Below, piece by piece: positions 46,001 through 56,505 of a DNA stretch of 64,000 nt. The translations under genes and the position numbers were made by a program. Origin of the DNA: Numida meleagris (taxonomy: Eukaryota; Chordata; Aves; Galliformes; Numididae); the NCBI RefSeq assembly GCF_002078875.1, contig NC_034421.1:13222688-13286687 (forward strand), written 5' to 3'. A model generated the notes under the pieces. That model was not told the DNA's origin, ran no database searches, and was given only the letters and a program-made list of their open reading frames with translations. Each line of letters opens with the position of its first letter. Position 1 is the stretch's first letter.

Positions 46001-49000
46001 GAACCCCAAGAGTGTTCTGGAGCATTCAGAGAAGGAAGTAATGGAAGGACTCTGGAAGCTGCCTTGACTCCCAGTGCCAGCCCAGGAACAAGGCAGGCAC
46101 CAGATACAAGGGCTCTGCCAAGAGGTCTGTCCCACAAGTCCACCTTCATCCTTGCACAGTGGTTTGTTTTCATACATTTCACAGAATTAAACTAGAAATT
46201 ACTTCTACACAGCTGGAAATCTGAGAATGACCTTACCATGTAACATGACATAAAAACCAACCTGTTTTTCACTTTCAGATTATGCACGTTTGTGTGAATC
46301 AAAATGCTACTATTTCCATGCTGCTTTTCTCTGCTGCTAAGTACCTCGTGCAGCAACAGAGTACAAACCTCCTAAATTTCACATACATCATTTTAGCATT
46401 ACCTACTTATGTCATTTGCTGCAAATCAGTTGCAAGTGTCAGTCTCAAAGTAAGTGTTATTTGACCTCTCTTTCAACCAATTCCTTGGTTTGTAACCACA
46501 CATTAAAAGGTTTCTGGTAATGATTTTTGGTATGTGTTGATCTCTAACAAAAAAACAAACTAGATCCACTTGATCAGCGTTGCTTCAAGCGAGCTATGAC
46601 CGTGTCCTACTTGGAGCAGAATTCAAGCCACATTTCTGTTACACAATTCACATGCCTGAAATACTTGTCAATGTTCAAAAGCATAATGCAGAAAGACAGA
46701 GGAACAATGAACAATCCTCTTATCCTATCTTCTTACCAAATAAGACCAGATAAAGAGAATACTTAAAAACTAAAATGCAGAAAAGCACAAAATAGACCCC
46801 AACATCCTATAATGTTTCTTCAGGAGAGAGGTGACTGCACAAGAAATTCAGCAAGACAAGCTAAGAACTGGAAGTCAAGAAGCTACACAGCGTCTGATCT
46901 CTGGCAGCACTGATGGATTTCCAAGCTCTGCTATCACTGAAAGCTGTAACATCTCATGCCTCACATAAACAAGCGCTGGCATGACGAGGAAGCTGCCCAT
47001 CAATTACTACACTGCAGACTTAGTGGGCCCTGTCCCCCTGTCCATTCTCCACCTGCAGAGCAGTTCATACACAACAGGACCAGCGTGGCTTTGCAGTAGC
47101 AGCAGCAGGACAGGACTGGAGCAGGCTGTGCAAGGCGTTTGTATCCCAGCACAGCACCCAGCCCGGACACACAGGATCCTCTTCACTCTTACTGCTGAGG
47201 AGCAGCTGAAGGCACAATGTAAGCGTTGCTGTTGCTCATAAATATCTTCTAAGTGATGAACCTGTAACAAGTAGCTCCTTCCAAAAAAAACCACAGCAAT
47301 AGCACGTGCAAGAAAATTTAGCAGCTGCCCTGGGAAGTCATCCCCAATCCTACCAATCCCCCCTACTCTTAGTGAGTCCCACTTCTCTGATCTATGGCTG
47401 AATTTGATGTGAGAATGTATTCCTGCGTCATCCTCCGGTCACCAATCCCCTGCCACAGCGCTCTTGGCTTTTTCTCCCCTACCCCCAAGTGGGTCTTGGC
47501 CTATTCAAAGATCTCCCTGCTTTCCCACACATCTCTGGCTCATGGAAGCAAACCTCCCCTCGGGCTCCCTTTTTAATTCAGTTAGTTCAGTGAAAACAGT
47601 ATTGTCAACAAGGAGTTGCAATTCTGTACTTGTACGTCCTAAGCTACCAGAAAATAGTTAAGGCTTCACAAATATCAAATATCAGTTCTATTCTCCCCAA
47701 GCCAACCTAGGGGGTACCATGCATTAGAATAAAGTGCGTTTTATGTGGCAGTTTTAGGGTTTTAATCAATTCCTGTTTGATCTCTAGGTCTGTGAAAATA
47801 GTAAGTTCTAGAATCTGTCAAGTCTGAAGACCATTAGGGAGACAAAGGCAAGCTCTGTTTACCCATCTGGCACATCAGATATCAAGGGAATCCTAACAAA
47901 CGTGCAGATCTTTGAGCACTGAGAAATGCTCATCTCAGTTGTTTTCATTTCCCACAACATTTGCACTAAGGTTTTTAATGTGAGGCAGTATCAGTGAGGC
48001 ACCAGGAGCAGGCATGCACAGCACTGCAGGGCACCCAGAGGTACCTCTGAGATCTAACCCTAGTTGCCATGGTATTGGGAGGGAGCTGCAGGTCTTTGCT
48101 CCAGCGGAAAGAAGGCATGGGGCAGCAGCTCCTTGTGCAACTCCATCACATCTACGATGCTCTTCACACGCCTTCCCACCTGTTTTCTGTCTCCACAATC
48201 TCCTTTTGTGTGACAGTAGTTTCTCAGGTAGCAATTTCCCGTGCCCCTTCTTCCTGTGCTCAGCTGCCCTCACTCTCTCTCCCTATGCATTCCCTTCCTC
48301 CTCCTCTCCCTTTTCCCCATTTTTCTCCCCTTTGGGATTCACATGTCTCAGCCCACCGGTGCTGTCATACTTGTACACTGGACAAGGTGCCAAAACAGAA
48401 GTAACAGAAATTAAAATGCCCTTGCTTACTTTTACCTCTGACACTCGATGTCATTTAGCAATGCTGGAACAGGAGTGCTCTCCTGGTCCCTATAAAAAAT
48501 GCTACTGAACAGTAATAATTCAAGTGCACATTAGCTAGAAGATTAAAGACAGTAACCAACCACTTTTCATATTGAACTCCTGCCTGTTTCAGAAATCAGT
48601 CATTGCAATGGGAATTTTAGTATTTCAGATGGGACAGTACAATGCAAAAGATACAAAAAGCAGCAGAACCGAAGCTGATCTTGGAGAGCAGCAGAACTCG
48701 GGTCTCCCGTTATGTCCAATATGGAGAACAGAACATCTGCTTCAGGCACAGAGCTCTGATAGGAAAGCATTAGGTCAGTGAAGAAGGGCTTTCATTTGGG
48801 CAGAGCAGGTTGCAAAAGAAACTCACAATACACTGCATTTGTGTTTTTTTTCCATTGCTTAAACTTCCATCACAATGGACTGCTTACTCAGCAGAGCAAC
48901 AACAAGAAAATTGGTTCAAGCAATCTCAAAGCAGAGATAACGACTGGGTGGCTTAGAACATCTTCCTTGTGTCCACCATTCTGTCGTATTTCTTAGTCAA

Positions 49001-52000
49001 GATTTCACAATGCCATCACAGAAGCATTCTTAAAACACCCTACGAGGAAGCAGCTGAAGGAGAAGAAAGTACTTCAGCGATGTCCTCTGAGAAGAACAAG
49101 AATAAATATATTCCACCTAGAAAAAAAGGCTAACGAATGCTAAGGGATATTGCCAAGTTATTCTGGCATCACACAAACTAGTTCCAAAAAAGCCTTTTTA
49201 ACTGTATTAGCCAGTGCTGTCCTTTAAAGGACGGGCATCCATTATAGTCCGTAGAAAAACTCAGCCCACAAATCTGAAAAGCCCATAAACTTGGAATTTT
49301 ACAGCAGCCAAAGTTCCAATAACTTTAATGCCTAAACATCAGAACCCATTTCATCATAAAAATGGGGTAAACGCTACCAGATAGCGCTGACTCTTTTTAC
49401 ATAGTAGAAAAATAAGAACAAATCTTCAGGACGACGTGGCACATAAATCCATGCTTCTGCAAGAAGATGGATTAACGGCGTGAGCAGCACAAGAGAACTG
49501 AATAAAGGAGGTGACTGAAAATGAAAAAAGAGGCGAAGGAAACCACAAAGACAAAATGCCCTTATTTAAATTCCTCGGATCCAATAATAAATAGTGCGTG
49601 ACAGTTTGTCAATACATATGAGAAATTCACCCAAAGGAGGAGTCATGTTAGGACTTCCGACGTGCCCACGAGCAAGAGTGGAGGGCAGACAAATAATTCC
49701 ACGTTTCTCATACGTTTCAAAGCGCTTCCACATCAAACAGGCAGGTACTCTGCAGGTGGTAATTTCATCATCAATTAACTGTTCAGCTCTGCCAATCCAT
49801 TTGGCTGAGATTCAATAGCAAGCCTTCGAGATTCTCTTAACGCTGAGGGATGTTTCTCAGCGCAGTGCTTGGCAGGAGATGCCTGCCAGCTGCTCTCCAG
49901 ACAGTGCTCTGTGTTACTGCAGACATTGGGTGCCAAAAGGAACGGGAACGTCCAGGCTGGACGGAGCTGTGAGCAGCCCGGCCTAGAGGGAGGTGTCCCT
50001 GCCTACAGAGGGGGGCTGGAGCTAGATGATATCTTAAAGGCTCCTTCCAACCCAAACCATTCTACGATTCTGTGAAGCCCAACACCACATCAGCACGAAT
50101 TGCAGAGCGCAGCTCTCCGTGCAGCTGTACACCTACCACTTAGAGAACAAACCCAAGAAATCCACACAGAGAGCCAGCACCGTGGTTTGGAAAGGCCGCG
50201 CTGCTTCAGCTGCTCGGTGTCACTTAATTAAAATGGTGTGCTTGGGTACAATCTTTAAATCACTTTTCTAATTAGGAAATGCACTCTGGCCTATGTCATT
50301 AGCTGTGCAGCGTCAGCAGGGTACCAAAACAGCTTTGAGGCTAAGGGCACTAAAGATTAGACTCGTTATTCAGCAACGGTCTCTCAATCAGAACAGAAGT
50401 TCTTCTCAAAAACATGCAATGAGTCAAAGAGAGGGGTCCAGGAATCAGTCCTCAGTGCTGAACAGCACCCAGAGTGCTGGATTAATCTAATTACATTGCC
50501 CTTGCTTTATCCTAGCAAGCTATTTAACAAAATGCAAGGCAATGATAAAAGAGTTGACTCTCGCTTCCACTACAGAAGATAATTAAGATTTGTTTGGTGG
50601 AACAAAGACAAATACAACTGGAAAAAAAAAAATCAACACAACTTCCAGTGCGTTTAACAGCTCAAGAGGCTGCATACTGAAACAGATTAAATGCAATTAT
50701 CCTTGTTATTTTTCCTCTGCTGATTCTGAAAATGATACAGAGATATAATCTTGAAGACAGCATGCAGCATCCGTTTGGAGGAAAGCACTTGTGTTTGTGG
50801 CTGTAATAAGCCACCCACTGTTCTGCTTCACAACCTTGCAGCCAAAAGTAAGGAAACACCACGTGAAAAGCAGACCAAGACCGAGAGGAACGCCTTGGCG
50901 GTTCCAGGTTGGCAAGAGACTAGTCACTGGATTGCTGCCCACAAGGAGATGTTTGGAGCCACATCCTTTAAACATTCTCTGTATTTCAGATACTCCAGCC
51001 TTCTGTCCTTGCTCTCCATGCTACTTTTTTTTTTCCCCTCCCCTTTTTTATTTCTGGTATTCCCAAACGCTCCCTAGGGAAATGATTTAACAGACTCTAA
51101 TACATGGGCAATGAATTGAGATAACCTCAGCTTCCTCTCAGAATTAGGATCAAGCTATAGATCTAAACTCAAGAGGCAAACTCCATGCTGGTTGGAGCCA
51201 ACGTGATGCATTTTAGTGGTGCTTTAAGCACAAGTAACTTGATCACTTGAGATCATAGTAAGAAACAGACCAGCACAGGTCATCACTCAGGGCAAGAACA
51301 CTCCAAATGCAGAAGACTAAATTGTATTTTAACATCAAGTACATGTTAGTTAAAGATGCTGCCAGTTCTGATGCTTGCTAATGCATACCACGTACAACAA
51401 GTGACAGAAGTAGGCACAAAATCCACATCTTTTTCTCACAGCCTTTAATACTCTTTTATTCTAGACAATGTCAAAGTATTGCTGCCCGCTTATCCTAATA
51501 AATGAAAAGCTGAAGTATATGGGTGGATTCTCTAGGTGTCTCACAGAAGGAATGAGCACAGGTAAAAGAAAAGTGCTCTTCAGATTCTAATCACAGGAAC
51601 ACTCCTGAATGACAAAGGCTTTTCCCTCATCTTATTATCTTTTAATAAAAATCCTCTCAAGAGCTGTAAGCCAAGTCATTACTAACTCCCGCGCATGAAT
51701 TTATAAGCAGTTCCAGGTACTCATATTCAAAACATTTCTGCTTTTGGTATTAAGTCTGAACGACATTTGAACAGAAGGCAAAAAAATAATCAGATTTTAG
51801 GTTTCATTTCAAGATTAGGATTTAATAGAAGCCTTTTTTTTTTTTGGCCAAAGATATGTGGAAGAACTAGAGCATTATTAAACAAGACATGAGAAAATAC
51901 TAACCTGTAGTTAGCTTAGAAATGAATAGCATCTACAGAGATAAACAGCTTACAAAATGGGAGATTAATAGGAAGCTGGTTCACAGCAATTAACAAGTAC

Positions 52001-55000
52001 TTTAAAATAAAGGTTCACCTTCCCCTCCGACAAAAATGCAGCCAAATATTTGATGCTTCTGAACATACTAGAGTATGCTTTTCCTGTATCCAAGAGATGA
52101 TGGAAATTACTACATTACATGCAGCCTGCCAAAAGCTCTGACGGCTGGTGGTGAAGCTGCCTGTGCTTTGTGCTGTGCAGACAGATCAAAGCAGAAGAGG
52201 GACTGAAAAGTTACCATACCTCATTTCCAGCCTAAGTACAGGTCACAAGGTTTTACTACTTCTAAATGCAAGTATGAATACTTGAGAGCCAATTACTTAA
52301 GGTTTGTTGGCTGTTTTTTATTTTATTTTATTGTTTTCCAAATCAGTAGGCACACAGAGACATGGCCAAAGCAAGAAGTGCAGTCACAGGAACAGGGAAC
52401 ATCATGCACAGCTCCCCTGTATTTCTGCCAGGAACAAGAGTGAGTTGTGTTGACAAAGTAGTGATCTGCATTAGGAAAAGCCAAGAAGTGAAAGCACTGG
52501 TTCACTCAAAGCACAGTGCACCCACCAATACCAAGGTCCAAGGGGAGATCATTCACTGAAATCTCTTTTCAATGCAAGCAGAAAATGTACTGAGTAAAGG
52601 CTGCTAGAAGAAAGAAAAGCCAATAACATCAGTAAAACATGAAGCTGCAGAAGCTGAATGAAAGGCTGGCTGGAAGTGCTGCAGTCCAATAAACACCCAA
52701 AGGAAAGGATCAAGCAAGATGAGATAGAGACGTGTATTTTCTACCCTGCTGGGTAACTCGAGAATCACATTGAACTGATACAACTCAGCAAATCAACACA
52801 AAAATAGAACTTCTATGAACAAGAAGTCCCTGCGAGAGAGGATTCCAACTCAGCTGATCTTTTGAGTGATACTTCTGCTATGTTGTCACTGAACATGACA
52901 ACTACGAGAAAACTGAAGAGCCTTGTGCTAACAAACCCTTAAATATCAGTTGTTGGCAGACAATAAAAACAAGTGTTTAAGAACTCTTAGCACATACACT
53001 GTACACAGCAAACGGCAGATGAGGAAGGCTGGAAATACTCTTCACAACCAAAAAGTGTCATCTGAAAGAATCAAGGGAAGTTAGACTGGGAAGAGGCATC
53101 ATTACACTGGTTTAACTTCACTCACTGAAAAAGCAAAAGTGCATTATCACGTTTGTCTGCGAGCTGTCACTTCACCGCACGTCAGTGAGCTCCCAGTCCT
53201 TCAGAGCAGGTTCTACAACAAGTAGCAGGTATCACAACATGTCCTGCTATAAGGAAAAGGACTAGAGAGTACAGAGTCTTGCTGAGCATTTCTAAGCCAT
53301 GTTACCTCAAACATCTCTTGCTCAGCCCGATGATGATCGTCCAGGAGCTGCTCCAGGTAGCTCAGGTTACGGAACTTTTCTAGGTAGCTGGTGTATTGTT
53401 TCTGCAGTTGCTCTTCGATCTTCTCATATTCATCCATAAAAGCAGGACTGGAGACAACAAGAACAAACGACTCAGAGAAATACAGATCCATACACTAAGA
53501 ATTCTGAAACAGCATTCTCATTTTCGCAGCTGTTTTTCCATGTCTACTGAACCACTCTAGAAGGGCCTTCTCTTCTGAGGGCTCCACCCTACTTCAAGAC
53601 TAAAAGCATGAGAGGAAGGAATACTAACCTACCCTGGGAAAATCTTACGTAGCAAAGGAAAGCTCAATGTGTATCCACTGCCACTCCTTTCCAAAGGCAT
53701 CATCCTCCTGTCCCACAGCCCCACTTCGTTGTATGCCTGAGAAGCCAGCTACTTCACTGGAGACACATTTGCAACAACTGTGCTGTGCCATTAGAAGCAC
53801 ACCCAGTGCTGGTACTAAGGATATCTTATTACAGCACCTACAGATGTGCCCCACAGAATGTCTCTGCTGTTTGATGCTTCACATCTACCCAACATACTTC
53901 CTCTGAAGTGTTACAGATCATACGTATATGAATCCACTGTTACTCTTTCCACCACTCATTTTTCTCTTATTTATATTTTTTTTCAAGAACAGAACCTTTT
54001 TTACATTGTCTAAACCTGCAATTTAACCAAGGGGCATGAAATCAACCCAGATTGTGAATCTGAACACATTGGTTTTATGGCAGGCTGTGTCACTGCCCAG
54101 AGGAACGTACCCCAGCAAGAAGTGCCTAGTTACCTTGGGGGCTGGGAACAGAGAACACATCATTTTCAGCAGAACCACCTGGCACCAGTTATGCTTAAAG
54201 ACAACATAAGACAGACATGCTACCTGACCACTGTGTTCGGTTCAAGCAGCAAGTAAGCCGCCCACCAAACAATACTCTGCTTGTTTTTTTTTTTTTTTAA
54301 ACAGCCCAGATAATCTGAATCTAAATCCACAAACTGAAAAAAATAAATAATTACAATCCAGATTAAGCACCACTAGTGACGAAAATCTTTCTTCCACAGG
54401 CCACCATCTCAGTCTCATTACAGACGTCACTCCTCGCTGCTCTGAGCACGAAGAGCACGCAGTACCATCATTCGTGCCGGTGCTCATTTATGTAGCAGAT
54501 AATCAGTTCACAATCTTTACCGAACGCTCTGCAGGGTCTGTAGCCTCTTCTGGCTTCTTTCCAGCTCCGATTTCCTCTTTTCAATCTTGGCTTCCAAATT
54601 GGCTTCGTCCAAAGCCACGTTATTCAACATGTCCTTAGTCTTTTGGACCTCTTCCTAAAAGAGAAGGATGGTGAACCTCAGCCTGCACTGCAACGGGTAG
54701 AATTATCTTTCAGACACTGATTGTGCTTCTGTATTATCTCCCATTGCACATTTTCAAGTAACTTTATGACAATGAGCTAGAAGAGAAACCAGCAAAGCAA
54801 TACCAATTAACAAGTTTTTTTTGTGGCCAAGATAACAAACTGTCTGGACATTTACAAATTAAAATACCTACTTTTTTCTCCAGACATTCTTAAAGAAAGA
54901 AAAAACCACCCACAAACACAGCTGTCCTGGGCTTCAACTTTTTCCTTTTCATCAAAAAAGGAAGGAACAATGCCCTCCTCACAAGATCTGACAGGATACA

Positions 55001-56505
55001 TAAAGTCATCTCTCAACAGGTAAGCATCTGAACAAACACAGAAGAGAAATGCATTTATTTCTTGGTGCTATTCTAGTGAGATGTTAGGATTCCATCAACA
55101 ATTTTTCTTTTAAAAAAGTGACATTTATCAGGAAGGAAAAGTTGATCCATCCCACTGTCTTCACCCTTTCCTGAGTCCTGCTATATCTGTCTTTTCAAAA
55201 TCCAAGAAGCATCCCAAACACTGTACCACGTTACAGGAATAAGGAGGGGAAAGTGGGAATATTCCAGCTTGTTTAAACAAATGAGGACATTCAGCGTGCT
55301 CATGCTCTAGAAGCTGTGATGAGTAAGAGGGAGAAAAGACTTCACACTTGCTGGAGCTCTAGCAGTAATTGCTATGTGCTGTCCAGCTACAATAGGTCAT
55401 TTCAGTGACTGGTCCAGAACTGAACCAGCTGAGGTATGTGCTAAATTGATATTCTCCAGAAGCCAATTACTCTAATATTTTCCTGTTAGTTTATGAACAC
55501 TACTGCCCAGAATATCAATGCACATTAACAACATTTAGAGTTCATATGGACTGCAAATAGGAGAAGTGTAAGGAAAGATTGCCTGAAGCATCTATTGATT
55601 ATGTGCTGGCTGTTTAAACCTGGAACTCCAAGCCTTGTGATTACAGAACTGGATTGGATACAGTTTGCAGCTAACTAACTTGCAGCACTCACTAGGATTT
55701 AATTAACTACTATACTTGCACAATGCCTATCAGGGCAGCTAGTGGTTGAAATACAGAGCCCAAGCACTGGAGTAAGATCAGCGTTCTAGAGACAAGGACA
55801 GACCAAGGCACCTCTGACACTGGAATCACAACGACACACTGGCATGCCCCAACGAGCACACTGCCTGCTCTTCTCATCCCTTCCCAGTTCAGCTATCCTG
55901 CTTCCAGCTTCACAGCTCCAGAGGTACCAACACACTCACATTTCCAAGTATATCCCTTGTAGCTGTGATTCTAAAATTTACGTGGCTTAAGCAACGACGT
56001 CTGTTTCTGTGCTGATCTAGTCCTTCTTCCTTTAGCACTTCTGAGGCTATTGCTGAGCCCTTAACAGGGCAGGGAACATGACTGAAATGCAGAGGGGGCT
56101 TTCCGTCCTTTTCTCCCAAGAGAGAAGCCAAGGGAGCTGTCCTTCGATGCAGCTGTGGTGACTGCAACACCAAGGGTTTGTCAGCAAACCACCAAGATCA
56201 TCGGTGACTCTTCATTACCATGACACAAAGCATCAGCATGTACCAATCTCTGCCTTGATGGATTTGTGTTCACACATTTCATGTTACCAAAAACCCAATA
56301 CCTGCATTAGCCATGAGCTGAAGTTCCACATTTCCTGTTAATTACCCAGGTGGAGCATTACTTGGCCCAGCAGAAGAGAGAAAGGATGATTCTGCAATAA
56401 AATAAATATCGATTTGCTTACCAGAACACACTCAATGGCAACTTTCATCATCTTCTCAGCTTCATTGATCTCCAAAGGTCTGGCAATAGATTCTGTTCTT
56501 GCTTC
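15928..56505 (-). CDS. CLUAP1: CLUAP1 (IFT38), 3' seven exons, gene incomplete in window
   Basis: CLUAP1 (IFT38, qilin/DYF-3) is a subunit of the peripheral part of intraflagellar-transport complex B, needed to build cilia. Seven minus-strand exons with GT-AG boundaries and matching phases are present, in transcription order: 56505-56422, 54654-54521, 53447-53306, 35941-35869, 26876-26769, 18288-18233, 16083-15928. Together they make 753 nt, or 250 residues plus stop, corresponding to human residues about 166-413. The encoded part is the long coiled coil ([38 protein letters not shown]) and an acidic, Ser-rich tail ending EESDDDF. The N-terminal CH-like domain (about 165 residues) is not visible; its exons probably lie beyond 64000. 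Introns are large: 1.8, 1.1, 17.4, 9.0, 8.5 and 2.1 kb. The orthology call is very secure. Confidence 0.95.
16084..18232 (-). other. CLUAP1 last intron (2.1 kb)
   Basis: The intron has clean GT-AG ends. A purine-rich tract with a poly-A run of about 16-17 bases lies near 16690-16715. No other gene is seen. Confidence 0.7.
18233..18288 (-). CDS. CLUAP1: CLUAP1 exon, RIVGTMQGG segment (56 bp)
   Basis: This small exon lies between a ctctgcag acceptor and a gtaagt donor (both read on the minus strand). It encodes [19 protein letters not shown], matching the conserved [11 protein letters not shown] segment of mammalian CLUAP1. Phases join the flanking exons exactly. Confidence 0.93.
18850..18978 (+). 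repeat. CR1 LINE 3'-end fragment
   Basis: The end of the segment (gatccctgccaatccaaatgattctgtga, from about 18950) is the CR1 3' terminus. The preceding part (cctgactggatgtgctcctgggcaggctgcttcagctg...ttgagtagaggggtcagg) fits the CR1 3' region. It is 5'-truncated and lies antisense within the CLUAP1 intron. The left edge is approximate. Confidence 0.8.
20488..20542 (-). repeat. tRNA-like / tRNA-derived SINE remnant (candidate)
   Basis: On the minus strand this 55-nt segment starts GCTCCTGGA, then has TAGCTCAGTGG (an exact pol III box A / D-arm match). It ends with a T-arm-like hairpin, TTGGA-TTTGAA-TCCAA (box B-like), followed by AAGGTGC, which can pair partly with the 5' end. The spacing between the two boxes is too short for a full anticodon arm, so a functional tRNA is unlikely. 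It may be a tRNA pseudogene or the head of an old tRNA-derived SINE. Confidence 0.45.
22089..22148. repeat. Inverted and direct repeat cluster
   Basis: The 11-mer AAGATACACTT occurs at 22089-22099, inverted at 22108-22118 (AAGTGTATCTT), directly at 22122-22132, and once with a single mismatch (AAGATGCACTT) at 22138-22148. The first two copies make a perfect 11-bp stem with an 8-nt loop. Confidence 0.85.
24020..24182 (+). repeat. CR1 LINE 3'-end fragment
   Basis: The segment ends ggccttctccaaccttaatgattctatga, a typical CR1 terminus. It is preceded by the G-rich portion (ccgtgcatggagatgttgaggaac...gtggcactgaggacgtgg) seen in several avian CR1 subfamilies. The left edge is approximate. Confidence 0.85.
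26769..26876 (-). CDS. CLUAP1: CLUAP1 exon, Ser/Asp-rich linker (108 bp)
   Basis: Read on the minus strand, it follows ttttaaccag and ends before gtacct. It encodes [18 protein letters not shown] followed by a basic stretch with SEMLVPG. Human CLUAP1 has NDDSDIDIQEDDESDSE at this point. This part is more divergent than the coiled coil, as expected for a disordered linker. Confidence 0.92.
30083..30725 (+). mobile_element. CR1 LINE ORF2 fragment, C-terminal reverse transcriptase
   Basis: An uninterrupted frame encodes the C-terminal part of a non-LTR reverse transcriptase of the CR1 clade. Visible motifs are [20 protein letters not shown] (palm domain), FADDTKL (the catalytic F/YADD box, nt about 30227-30247), a [13 protein letters not shown] segment, and the thumb-like [16 protein letters not shown] with [15 protein letters not shown]. 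The copy lacks the endonuclease and N-terminal RT upstream. It also stops before the usual CR1 3' tail, so it is dead as an element. The frame has no stop over about 640 nt, which suggests a younger copy than the other CR1 pieces here. It lies antisense to CLUAP1. Confidence 0.9.
30761..30821 (+). repeat. 61-bp direct repeat, left copy at gap edge
   Basis: This 61-bp segment, starting gaatgtaaagtgtaatgc and ending agggtagcaaa, directly abuts the N-run. An identical copy starts on the other side of the gap at 31021. The copies are 260 bp apart. Confidence 0.97.
30822..31020. other. Assembly gap (199 N)
   Basis: The sequence is unresolved here. Apparent open frames that run through the N's are artefacts. 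Confidence 1.
31021..31081 (+). repeat. 61-bp direct repeat, right copy at gap edge
   Basis: It is identical to 30761-30821 and begins at the very first base after the gap. The sequences diverge in status after it: unique DNA (gtcctagactgc) follows here, while N's follow the left copy. Confidence 0.97.
34552..34576 (+). repeat. Poly-A tract (25 A)
   Basis: A simple homopolymer in CLUAP1 intronic DNA. No LINE or processed-gene body was recognised immediately upstream, so I call it a simple repeat rather than a retrocopy tail. Confidence 0.9.
35869..35941 (-). CDS. CLUAP1: CLUAP1 exon, end of coiled coil (73 bp)
   Basis: It follows the acceptor tgttacag and ends at gtaagt on the minus strand. 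It encodes [20 protein letters not shown] then LKSG, closely matching human [20 protein letters not shown]. It ends one base into a codon completed by the next exon at 26876. Confidence 0.95.
36084..36101 (+). repeat. Poly-A tract (18 A)
   Basis: A homopolymer within the large CLUAP1 intron, about 140 bp past the exon at 35869-35941 on the upstream (transcript) side. No retrocopy is recognised beside it. Confidence 0.9.
40740..40942 (+). repeat. CR1 LINE 3'-end fragment
   Basis: It contains the CR1 landmark ggaacaggctgcccagagctg, then ccctggagatgcccc, and the terminus ttggaactccatgatctttaag...cccaaccattctgggattctgta. It is 5'-truncated and the left edge is approximate. Confidence 0.9.
43655..43738 (+). 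repeat. Possible old CR1 tail
   Basis: The order gaccttggactggagacctcataaggtttcctccaactagaattaatctgtgactcagtga (from about 43678) follows the CR1 3' end (ctggatgacct, ggt-ccttccaac, ttctgtga) with many changes. By eye it remains tentative. Confidence 0.5.
49905..50077 (+). repeat. CR1 LINE 3'-end fragment
   Basis: The segment ends ggagctagatgatatcttaaaggctccttccaacccaaaccattctacgattctgtga (from about 50017), a clear CR1 terminus, with the CR1 G-rich part upstream. The left edge is approximate. Confidence 0.9.
53306..53447 (-). CDS. CLUAP1: CLUAP1 exon, FMDEYEK coiled-coil segment (142 bp)
   Basis: Acceptor tctccag and donor gtaaca lie on the minus strand. The exon encodes [38 protein letters not shown] and AEQEMFE, with high identity to human CLUAP1 about residues 239-286. 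The open frame continues past both splice sites only by chance. Confidence 0.96.
54521..54654 (-). CDS. CLUAP1: CLUAP1 exon, [12 protein letters not shown] coiled-coil segment (134 bp)
   Basis: It lies between acceptor cttttag and donor gtaaag on the minus strand. It encodes [37 protein letters not shown] and LQTLQSVR (last codon split), nearly the same as human residues about 196-239. Confidence 0.95.
56422..56505 (-). CDS. CLUAP1: CLUAP1 exon, IARPLEINE segment (84 bp)
   Basis: It runs from acceptor tttcatag to donor gtaagc on the minus strand, phase 0 at both ends. It encodes [18 protein letters not shown] then [10 protein letters not shown], matching human [18 protein letters not shown]. 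This is the most 5' CLUAP1 exon I can find in the window. Confidence 0.95.

Larger units (their letters stand above)
35942..53305 (-). other. CLUAP1 large intron (17.4 kb)
   Basis: This is the longest intron in the window and is AT-richer. It contains an 18-base poly-A tract (36084-36101), CR1 tails at about 40740-40942 and 49905-50077, a weaker candidate at about 43655-43738, and a T run near 42051-42066. I found no nested gene: open frames are short and lack recognisable domains. Confidence 0.65.
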
